A stretch of 64,000 bases of DNA from Paenibacillus lacisoli (lineage in GTDB: Bacteria; Bacillota; Bacilli; Paenibacillales; Paenibacillaceae), in assembly GCF_030580655.1 (NCBI RefSeq), contig NZ_JAUQTB010000001.1:248001-312000 (forward strand). Reading direction: 5' to 3'. The notes under the pieces are model-generated. The model had not been told where the DNA came from. It saw nothing but the letters and a program-made list of their open reading frames with translations, and made no database searches. The position numbers and the translations under genes are program-made. Below are positions 58,105 through 64,000 of the stretch, one piece after another. Within the stretch, counting starts at the first letter, position 1. Every line of letters starts with the position of its first letter.

Positions 58105-58380
58105 TTATTTCTTCATCATCATTTTCATCAGCGCTTCCATATTAGACGGGTTAATACCGCTCTTTTTGACCGTGCTGATAATGCTCTTGATCGTATCTTC
58201 CGATACCGGCACATTGGCCATCGCGGATACCTGTTTAATCAGCTGCCGCAGCTGTGCTTCACTCTGAAGAGTCTCAGGCTTCACGGTGCTGGCCAGCTTT
58301 TTCACAGCATTCTCACTGATGGTTTTACCGCTTTTCTTATTAATGGCTTTCAGCGCATCCTTCGAAAAGTCTTTGCTCAA
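58105..58380 (-). CDS. Stage VI sporulation protein F-like protein
   Basis: A small helical protein, 91 residues from the TTG at 58380, which has GGAGGGAG 5 nt upstream, or 98 residues from the ATG at 58401. INKKSGKTISENAVKKLAS, LRQLIKQVSAMANVPVSEDTIKSIISTVKKSGINPSNMEALMKMMMKK-type helices match the SpoVIF family (read here as separate pieces: QLRQLIKQVSAMANV and SNMEALMKMMMKK). SpoVIF affects late coat assembly in B. subtilis. It sits next to gpsA rather than at the B. subtilis locus. Confidence 0.75.
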   Translation of the reverse strand: MSKDFSKDALKAINKKSGKTISENAVKKLASTVKPETLQSEAQLRQLIKQVSAMANVPVSEDTIKSIISTVKKSGINPSNMEALMKMMMKK

Positions 58381-58448
58381 CTGTTCTCCCTCCTCCGGCA
58401 TTGCTCTCCTTAATGTATGAGACAATGACGGTAAAGGTGAATGAGCTG

Positions 58449-59489
58449 TTAGGAATGCCACTGCTCCCAGGTCTGGAGCGGCATGACTTCCATTTCGGTC
58501 TTTGGATCACGGCCCATTAGAGCCTCAACAGCTGTACGGACATCCTTTTGCTCGAACAAGACTTTATACAGCTGCTCGGCAATTGGCATCACGACCCCGA
58601 ATTTAAGCGAAATGGAGTGTGCGGCTTTGGTCGTACGGATTCCCTCTACAACCATCCCCATCGATTCCAGCACTTCTTCAAGAGGCTGTCCTTCGCCCAG
58701 CAGTTTGCCTGCACGCCAGTTGCGGCTGTGATGGCTGGTTGCAGTTACCACAAGATCGCCGATCCCGGCAAGACCGGCAAAAGTCAACGGATTCGCACCC
58801 ATTTCTACACCGATCCGGCTGATCTCGGCCAATCCCCGTGTCAACAGCGCTGCCTTAGCGTTATCTCCGAAGCCAAGACCGTCGGACATACCTGCACCCA
58901 AAGCGATAATGTTCTTAAGAGCTCCTGCTAGCTCTACGCCGACCAGGTCACGATTAGTGTACACCCGGAAATAGGAGTTCATAAACAGATCCTGCGCAGC
59001 AGCAGCAGCTTTGTCATTCAGAGAAGCCACGACTACGGTTGTGGGAGCACGCCGGACTACCTCCTCAGCATGGCTCGGACCAGACAGAACAACGATATCG
59101 CCTTCCTGGCAGTCTAATTCTTCGGCGATAACGGTCGACATCCGCTTGAGGCTTTCCGTCTCAAACCCTTTAGTCGCATGCACGATCAGCATATCTTTTC
59201 TGTAATATTCCTTCAGCTGTTGGGCAACCTGTCTTGCTGCAGATGAAGGTGCAACGATAATCACTGCTTTGGCCCCGTCCACCGCCTGTCCCAGCTGCGT
59301 TGTCGCTGTCAGATTCGGAGCCAGAACCGTACCGGGAAGATATTGGCCGTTCGTATGGCGTTCGTTAATCTCTGCAGCCTGTTCTTCTTTTCGAGTCCAC
59401 ATCACTACGTTTAATCCGTTATAGGCCAGAACGCTGGCAAGCGCTGTTCCCCAGCTGCCAGCTACGAGTACTGCAACCTTGTCAGACAA
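58449..59489 (-). CDS. gpsA: Glycerol-3-phosphate dehydrogenase [NAD(P)+]
   Basis: A 346-residue GpsA. It makes sn-glycerol 3-phosphate for phospholipids. Core parts are VVLSGPSHAEEVVRRAPTTVV, GVELAGALKNIIALGAGMSDGLGFGDNAKAAL and TATSHHSRNWRAGK. The start is a TTG at 59489 with GGGGGAG 7 nt upstream. The NAD-binding loop reads VAVLVAGSWGTAL where the family has GAGSWGTA, so the first glycine is valine. It overlaps plsY by 8 bp. Confidence 0.95.
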   Translation of the reverse strand: MSDKVAVLVAGSWGTALASVLAYNGLNVVMWTRKEEQAAEINERHTNGQYLPGTVLAPNLTATTQLGQAVDGAKAVIIVAPSSAARQVAQQLKEYYRKDMLIVHATKGFETESLKRMSTVIAEELDCQEGDIVVLSGPSHAEEVVRRAPTTVVVASLNDKAAAAAQDLFMNSYFRVYTNRDLVGVELAGALKNIIALGAGMSDGLGFGDNAKAALLTRGLAEISRIGVEMGANPLTFAGLAGIGDLVVTATSHHSRNWRAGKLLGEGQPLEEVLESMGMVVEGIRTTKAAHSISLKFGVVMPIAEQLYKVLFEQKDVRTAVEALMGRDPKTEMEVMPLQTWEQWHS

Positions 59490-60096
59490 CTCGCTTCTCC
59501 CCCTTGTTACCCAGCTTATTTTCCTTGCCATGGATCAGCTTTTTGATATTCGTCCGGTGACGCCAAATTGCAAACACACAGATAATCAAAGCGGCCCAAA
59601 ACAGGGTCAGCGGATAAGTAGGGAGCATCAGCAGAATGGCGGGTGTCAAAATGACGAATATCAGAGACCCCAGCGAAACGTAACGGGTAATAAAGATCGA
59701 AATAATTGCAATGATACCGGCATACAGTGCCGGCAGGAAACAAAGCGTTGCCAGAACGCCGATCGCGGTTGCAATGCCCTTTCCTCCGCGAAAGCGGAAG
59801 TAGATGGGCCAGTTGTGACCGATAATGGCTGCAATCCCGCACAGCGCCGGAATCCACAAGGAATCGCCGCCCAGCCATTTTCCAAGCCATACCGCGGCAA
59901 TACCTTTGAGGACATCAAGCAGCAGCACCAGAATCGCGGGACCCTTTCCCAGTACTCTCAAAGTATTCGTAGCCCCGGCGTTGCCGCTTCCATGATGACG
60001 GATATCAATGCCCTTCAGCATTTTGGCTAACAAAACACTGAAGCTGACCGATCCCAAAAAATAGCTGATCACTATTGCTACAATCTTCAAAGTCAC
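59482..60096 (-). CDS. plsY: Acyl-phosphate:glycerol-3-phosphate acyltransferase PlsY
   Basis: A 204-residue integral membrane enzyme with five or so helices. The three conserved loops are GSVSFSVLLAKMLKGIDIRHHGSGNAGATN, IGHNWPIYFRFRGGKGIATA and the C-terminal helix end. It acylates glycerol 3-phosphate with acyl phosphate, the step after GpsA. It is coupled to gpsA by overlap and follows der by 11 bases. Confidence 0.96.
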   Translation of the reverse strand: MTLKIVAIVISYFLGSVSFSVLLAKMLKGIDIRHHGSGNAGATNTLRVLGKGPAILVLLLDVLKGIAAVWLGKWLGGDSLWIPALCGIAAIIGHNWPIYFRFRGGKGIATAIGVLATLCFLPALYAGIIAIISIFITRYVSLGSLIFVILTPAILLMLPTYPLTLFWAALIICVFAIWRHRTNIKKLIHGKENKLGNKGEKRVV

Positions 60097-60107
60097 TTCG
60101 TTCTCCC

Positions 60108-61430
60108 CTAACTTTCGTCAGACTTGCGCCGTGTGAAGATCCGAATCGGCGTCCCTTCAAAATCAAAGGCGGCCCGGATCTTGTTCTCCAGGTAGCGTTC
60201 GTAGGAGAAATGCATTAATTCCGGATCGTTAACAAACACCACCATGGTAGGCGGCTTGACCGATACCTGTGTTACATAGTTAATCCGCATTCGGCGGCCC
60301 TTGTCCGTCGGAGGCGGGTTAATGGCTACCGCGTCAGAGACTACATCATTCAAAAGGTGGGTCTGTACACGCAAGGCATGCTGCTCAGATACGTGTTGGA
60401 CCACAGGAAGAAGCTTCTGGAGACGCTGCTTCGTCTTGGCGGACAGGAAAACGATCGGTGCATACGTCATAAACAGGAAATGGTCACGGATTTTGGTCTC
60501 AAACTGGTGCATCGTCTTGTCATCCTTTTCGACAACATCCCATTTGTTGACAACGAATAGCGACGCCTTCCCTGCTTCATACGCATAACCCGCAATATGC
60601 TTGTCCTGTTCAATGATACCTTCTTCACCGTTAATAACTACTAAAACCACATCAGCACGTTCAATGGCACGCATGGCGCGCATCACACTGTACTTTTCGG
60701 TGGTTTCATATACCTTGCCGCGTTTGCGCATGCCCGCGGTATCGATCAGTACGTAACGCTGGCCGTCACGTTCAAACGGGGTATCAATAGCATCCCGTGT
60801 TGTGCCCGCAACATCGCTGACGATGACGCGCTCTTCCCCCAGAATGGCGTTGACGAGAGAAGATTTGCCTACGTTCGGACGGCCGATCAGCGCCACACGA
60901 ATGACATCTTCATCATATTCGTCTTCTTCCGGTACAGGAAGATTGTTCGTGATGCTATCCAACAGATCGCCGACACCGGTCCCGTGGCTGCCGGAGACTG
61001 CAATCGGATCTCCGAAGCCAAATCCGTAAAATTCATAAATCAAGTCATGCCGCTCAAGGTTGTCTACCTTGTTAACGGCTACAATAATCGGTTTACCTGA
61101 GCGGTACAGCATCTGTGCCACTTCTTCATCGGATTGGGTAACCCCGGCTTTAGCATCGCACATGAAGACGATAACGTCAGCTTCCTCAATTGCTAATTCA
61201 GCCTGCATCCGGATTGATTTGAGCATCACGTCTTCACCGTCGATCTCAATTCCTCCAGTATCAATCACGCTGAATGATTTGCCGTTCCATTCGGCGATGC
61301 CGTAAATACGGTCGCGCGTAATACCCGGCTTGTCTTCCACGATGGCCAGGCGATCCCCGATAATCCGGTTGAATATAGTTGACTTCCCTACATTCGGCCG
61401 GCCGACGATGGCCACTACGGGTCTTGCCAT
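60108..61430 (-). CDS. der: GTPase Der (EngA)
   Basis: A 440-residue protein with two GTPase domains in tandem and a KH-like end. First domain: [23 protein letters not shown] and NKVD; second: [23 protein letters not shown] and NKWD. It acts in assembly of the 50S subunit. The ATG at 61430 has GGAGGAG 9 nt upstream. The order S1-der-plsY-gpsA fits Bacillales. Confidence 0.98.
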   Translation of the reverse strand: MARPVVAIVGRPNVGKSTIFNRIIGDRLAIVEDKPGITRDRIYGIAEWNGKSFSVIDTGGIEIDGEDVMLKSIRMQAELAIEEADVIVFMCDAKAGVTQSDEEVAQMLYRSGKPIIVAVNKVDNLERHDLIYEFYGFGFGDPIAVSGSHGTGVGDLLDSITNNLPVPEEDEYDEDVIRVALIGRPNVGKSSLVNAILGEERVIVSDVAGTTRDAIDTPFERDGQRYVLIDTAGMRKRGKVYETTEKYSVMRAMRAIERADVVLVVINGEEGIIEQDKHIAGYAYEAGKASLFVVNKWDVVEKDDKTMHQFETKIRDHFLFMTYAPIVFLSAKTKQRLQKLLPVVQHVSEQHALRVQTHLLNDVVSDAVAINPPPTDKGRRMRINYVTQVSVKPPTMVVFVNDPELMHFSYERYLENKIRAAFDFEGTPIRIFTRRKSDES

Positions 61431-61545
61431 AAAAGCACTCCTCCTGTCAATTCTTACGATTCTCATCATAGCAAAAAATAAACTGCTTGGGTACTATACC
61501 TCTATCATGCAGTATTAACTTTTTTGCAGGTGCTTAACAACAAAA

Positions 61546-61571
61546 GAAAAGGCGAACCCTCTGGGTCCGCC
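61546..61571 (-). terminator. Terminator after the S1-homologue gene
   Basis: GGCGGACCC pairs with GGGTTCGCC (one G-U, 3-nt loop), followed on the minus strand by TTTTCTTTTG. It lies 40 bases after the stop. Confidence 0.8.
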
Positions 61572-61611
61572 GATGGTGTTTGTTAAATGTAATAAACTAG
61601 TCGTGAAAGGC

Positions 61612-62841
61612 TCACTTGAATTTGCTGAGTTTATCACCGAAACGCTCGCCAAGAGTAACACTCATACCTTGGTTGCTCAGGGATACGTTCGGGTTATTCA
61701 GTTCTTCTTTTTTAGGAGCGCGTTCACGAGCTGGTCTTTCAGCACGTGGTGCCTGTGCAGGAGCTTCTTCTGTTTCCTTGATGCTCAGGCTGACACGTTG
61801 TTCGGAAGGGTTGAAGTCAAGAATTTTAACCTGAACTTCTTGTCCTTCTTTCAGCACTTCATGTGGAGTACCGATATGGGAATGGGAGATCTGGGAAATA
61901 TGAACCAAACCTTCAACTCCTGGAGCGATTTCCACGAATGCACCGAAATCAACAAGACGTTTTACTTGGCCTTTAACAATGTCGCCATTGTTGAAGCCGG
62001 AAGCTGCAGTTTCCCATGGACCTGGCTGTGCAGCCTTGATGCTCAAGCTGATTTTGCCTTTTTCCGGATCAACTTTCAGCACTTTCACTGTCACTGTATC
62101 TCCTTCAGACAGTACATCGGAAGGTTTGGCAACATGTGTCCAAGCAATCTCGGATACGTGAACCAGACCATCAACGCCGCCTACATCAACGAAAGCGCCG
62201 AATTGAGTCAAACGTTGAACAGTACCTGTAATTTCCTGGCCTTCTTTCAGTTCGGCCATTACCTTCTGCTTGTTGGCTTCAAACTCCTGCTCCAGGACGT
62301 CTTTAGCGGAAAGGATCACCTTGTTGTTCTCACGGTCAAGCTCTTTCACCTTAACGCGAAGTGTGCGGCCTTTGTAATCGCTGAAGTCTTCAACGAAATG
62401 GCGCTCAACCATGGATGCCGGGATAAATCCGCGTACGCCCACGTCTGCTACGATACCGCCTTTAACGACATCAGATACAGTCACTTCGAATACTTCATTG
62501 TTGTCAAAACGCTGCTGCAATACTTCCCAAGCATTTTCGCTGTCGATTGCACGTTTGGACAGTACCAGTCTTTCTTTGTCATCGTCGATGCTGACCACTT
62601 TCAATTCCACTTCCTGGCCAACCTGAACCACGTCAGCTGCGTTGTCTACTTGAACAGAAGACAATTCGCGAACCGGAACAACACCGTCATATTTATATCC
62701 AATGCTTACTACAGCTTGGTTATCTTCCAATTTGACGATCGTTCCTTTTACCGTATCCCCTTTTTTCAGAGCTACGAATTGGTCCAATGCATCTTGATTT
62801 GCCGTTTCGGCAACTTCTTGATTTTTAGTTTCTTCCGACAT
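61612..62841 (-). CDS. ypfD: 30S ribosomal protein S1 homologue (YpfD type)
   Basis: A 409-residue protein with four S1 RNA-binding repeats, seen at KKGDTVKGTIVKLEDNQAVVSIG, VFEVTVSDVVKGGIVADVGVRGF, LKEGQEITGTVQRLTQFGAFVDVGG and NNGDIVKGQVKRLVDFGAFVEIA, then a glutamate/alanine-rich and basic tail. It lacks the two 30S-docking repeats of E. coli S1. B. subtilis YpfD has the same size and place near cmk. Its role is in translation or RNA binding. Confidence 0.92.
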   Translation of the reverse strand: MSEETKNQEVAETANQDALDQFVALKKGDTVKGTIVKLEDNQAVVSIGYKYDGVVPVRELSSVQVDNAADVVQVGQEVELKVVSIDDDKERLVLSKRAIDSENAWEVLQQRFDNNEVFEVTVSDVVKGGIVADVGVRGFIPASMVERHFVEDFSDYKGRTLRVKVKELDRENNKVILSAKDVLEQEFEANKQKVMAELKEGQEITGTVQRLTQFGAFVDVGGVDGLVHVSEIAWTHVAKPSDVLSEGDTVTVKVLKVDPEKGKISLSIKAAQPGPWETAASGFNNGDIVKGQVKRLVDFGAFVEIAPGVEGLVHISQISHSHIGTPHEVLKEGQEVQVKILDFNPSEQRVSLSIKETEEAPAQAPRAERPARERAPKKEELNNPNVSLSNQGMSVTLGERFGDKLSKFK

Positions 62842-62979
62842 GTCAATACCCTCCTCGATTCAAAACCCCATTTATTTAAACCTGCGTATAGCAGAGTTCA
62901 AAACATTATTAACCTATTTTGCTGGGCAGGACTTCAGCCTGTTTAGCTTTCCATGAAATTATAATGTTCATGCAGTGCA

Positions 62980-63567
62980 TTAATCCAGGGTCGGTTGTCC
63001 TGTTTCTTTCATGATTTTAATTCTAGACATAATTTTGTCTGTTGCCAACTCCAGCGGATCTCCTTCCATGTCCCGGGATTTAAATTCCTCAAGACTGACA
63101 GGAGCACCATAAATGACTTTGATCTTACGAAAGACTTTATAATTGCCGATAACAGCTACAGGAATAACAGCCGCACCGCTGCGAAGCGCAAAGCTGGCTG
63201 CTCCCTTCTTGCCGATGCCGGCACCGCGGGAACCTTCCGGAAAAATCCCCATCACCTTGCCTTCACGAAGGATCGTAATGGCCAGTTTGATGGATTCTTT
63301 GCTGACACCGCCGCGCTTGACCGGAAAAGCCCCAAGACGCTCAATCAGCCAGCCCAACACCGGTACTTTGAACAATTCTGCTTTCGCCATAAAATGGACT
63401 TTACGGTCAAGCAAAATCCCGACGGTAGGTGGGTCAAAATTGCTGATATGATTGGAGCAGAGCATAACGCCGCCTTCCTTAGGGACGTTCTCCTTACCGA
63501 CAGCTTCCAGGCGGAACAAAATGGCGTAAATTAACCGAAGCACATTCCTGCAAAAGACGTAAATCAT
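62980..63567 (-). CDS. plsC: 1-acyl-sn-glycerol-3-phosphate acyltransferase
   Basis: A 195-residue PlsC. The catalytic HxxxxD is [11 protein letters not shown] near residue 40, and EGSRGAGI-type FPEGSRG binds phosphate. It makes phosphatidic acid from lysophosphatidic acid after PlsY. The ATG at 63567 overlaps the cmk stop as ATGA, so it is coupled to cmk. B. subtilis has plsC elsewhere. Confidence 0.93.
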   Translation of the reverse strand: MIYVFCRNVLRLIYAILFRLEAVGKENVPKEGGVMLCSNHISNFDPPTVGILLDRKVHFMAKAELFKVPVLGWLIERLGAFPVKRGGVSKESIKLAITILREGKVMGIFPEGSRGAGIGKKGAASFALRSGAAVIPVAVIGNYKVFRKIKVIYGAPVSLEEFKSRDMEGDPLELATDKIMSRIKIMKETGQPTLD

Positions 63568-64000
63568 GACCGGTTCTCTCCATCCCTCGCGGCTCTGCAA
63601 TAAGCGGCAATGGTTTCAACGACCTCCGGGATACTCATGTGAGTCGTATCGAGCACAATTGCGTCCTCACTGCATCGAAGCGGTGAAATTTCTCTTTCTT
63701 CATCCAGCTTGTCACGGTTGGCTATGTCCTTCTCCAACTGCTCCAGTGTAATGTCAAAAGAGTCTCCCAGCTCCTTGAAGCGGCGTAGAGCGCGTTCCTG
63801 AACGCTGGCGGTCATAAAAATTTTGACTTCCGCATCAGGCAGCACCGTAGTGCCAATGTCGCGGCCATCCATGACAACGCCTTTCCTCAAAGCCATTTGG
63901 CGCTGGTTCTGCACCAAGTGTGTTCGCACGCTCTCTATGGAGGCATAAAGCGACACCACATTGGTCACCTCCAGTGAACGAATCACTGTTGTTACATCTT
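63564..64000 (-). CDS. cmk: Cytidylate kinase (C-terminal part, runs off the right edge)
   Basis: The last 145 codons of Cmk are visible: [25 protein letters not shown] and [24 protein letters not shown], with the nucleotide-binding RDIGT and the [10 protein letters not shown] lid. It phosphorylates CMP and dCMP. The N-terminal Walker loop lies outside the window. It couples to plsC. Confidence 0.95.
   Translation of the reverse strand, partial: DVTTVIRSLEVTNVVSLYASIESVRTHLVQNQRQMALRKGVVMDGRDIGTTVLPDAEVKIFMTASVQERALRRFKELGDSFDITLEQLEKDIANRDKLDEEREISPLRCSEDAIVLDTTHMSIPEVVETIAAYCRAARDGENRS

Noticed and set aside
61573-62946. 457-codon open frame on the plus strand opposite the S1 homologue
   Set aside because: It is antisense to a clear four-repeat S1 protein, has no ribosome site or family match, and arises from codon bias on the coding strand.
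1-64000. tRNA, rRNA, insertion sequences, prophage or CRISPR
   Set aside because: Looked for along both strands; no cloverleaf-like clusters, transposase motifs, phage structural genes or regularly spaced repeats were seen. The regular 5-nt repeats at 44.1 kb are a TRAP site, not CRISPR.

Overview
The window is a contiguous piece of a spore-forming Bacillota chromosome. Spore genes (spoIVA, ypjB, a spoVIF-like gene), bacillithiol genes, the TRAP regulator gene and a gene order close to Bacillus subtilis (der-plsY-gpsA-spoIVA-hbs-mtrB-hepS-menG-hepT-ndk-cheR-aroC-aroB-aroH-trp-hisC-tyrA, then ypjA/B/C/D-dapB-mgsA-bshB1-bshA-cca-birA-panBCD-dinG-ypmB) point to Bacillales. Menaquinone genes of the futalosine type inside the hep cluster, the protein sequences and moderate GC fit Paenibacillus or a close relative best; this is inference, not a database result. 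Nearly all genes lie on the minus strand. Plus-strand genes are ypjC and a GNAT gene (19.4-20.8 kb) and an accessory block (26.9-34.1 kb). I see no rRNA, tRNA, insertion sequence or CRISPR array. || Layout by coordinate: 1-1.2 kb acetate kinase (partial) and a 3-hydroxyacyl-CoA dehydrogenase. 1.4-3.4 kb a short FtsH-like membrane protease with an overlapping membrane partner gene. 3.8-10 kb ypmB, an amidohydrolase, rex, dinG and a TPR gene. 10.1-12.6 kb panBCD behind a long structured RNA leader. 12.6-19.2 kb birA, cca, bshA, bshB1, mgsA, dapB and ypjD. 19.4-22.8 kb the ypjC/B/A group and a tiny IDEAL-domain gene. 22.8-35.5 kb an accessory region replacing the qcr-ypi-aroE genes of B. subtilis: gamma-carbonic anhydrase, an orphan gene, a histidine phosphatase, an ECF sigma/anti-sigma pair, a secreted glycosidase-like protein, an orphan gene, the uncharacterised five-gene STM4015-4014-4013-4012-4011 cluster, a SunI-like gene and a frameshifted secreted-protein gene. 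35.5-46.9 kb the aro-trp-his-tyr supraoperon. 47-54.8 kb cheR, ndk, hepT, mqnA, ubiX, mqnP, menG, hepS, mtrB, hbs. 55-64 kb spoIVA, ferredoxin, a nucleotidyltransferase-like gene, spoVIF-like, gpsA, plsY, der, the S1 homologue, plsC and cmk (partial). || How the parts work together: aroC/aroB/aroH make and use chorismate, which feeds trpEDCFBA, tyrA and, through MqnA, menaquinone. The trp operon has its own promoter and a leader with ten NAG triplets at 5-nt spacing, the hallmark of TRAP control, and the TRAP gene (mtrB) is 10 kb away. HepS/HepT make the heptaprenyl tail that MqnP attaches and MenG methylates the product. GpsA, PlsY and PlsC form a phospholipid precursor line. || The most interesting items are the STM4011-4015 cluster (two radical SAM enzymes, an ATP-grasp-like protein, a sulfatase-fold hydrolase and a leucine-rich-repeat protein, no known product), the panB leader with two mutually exclusive hairpins and its own promoter, and the TRAP-type trp leader.
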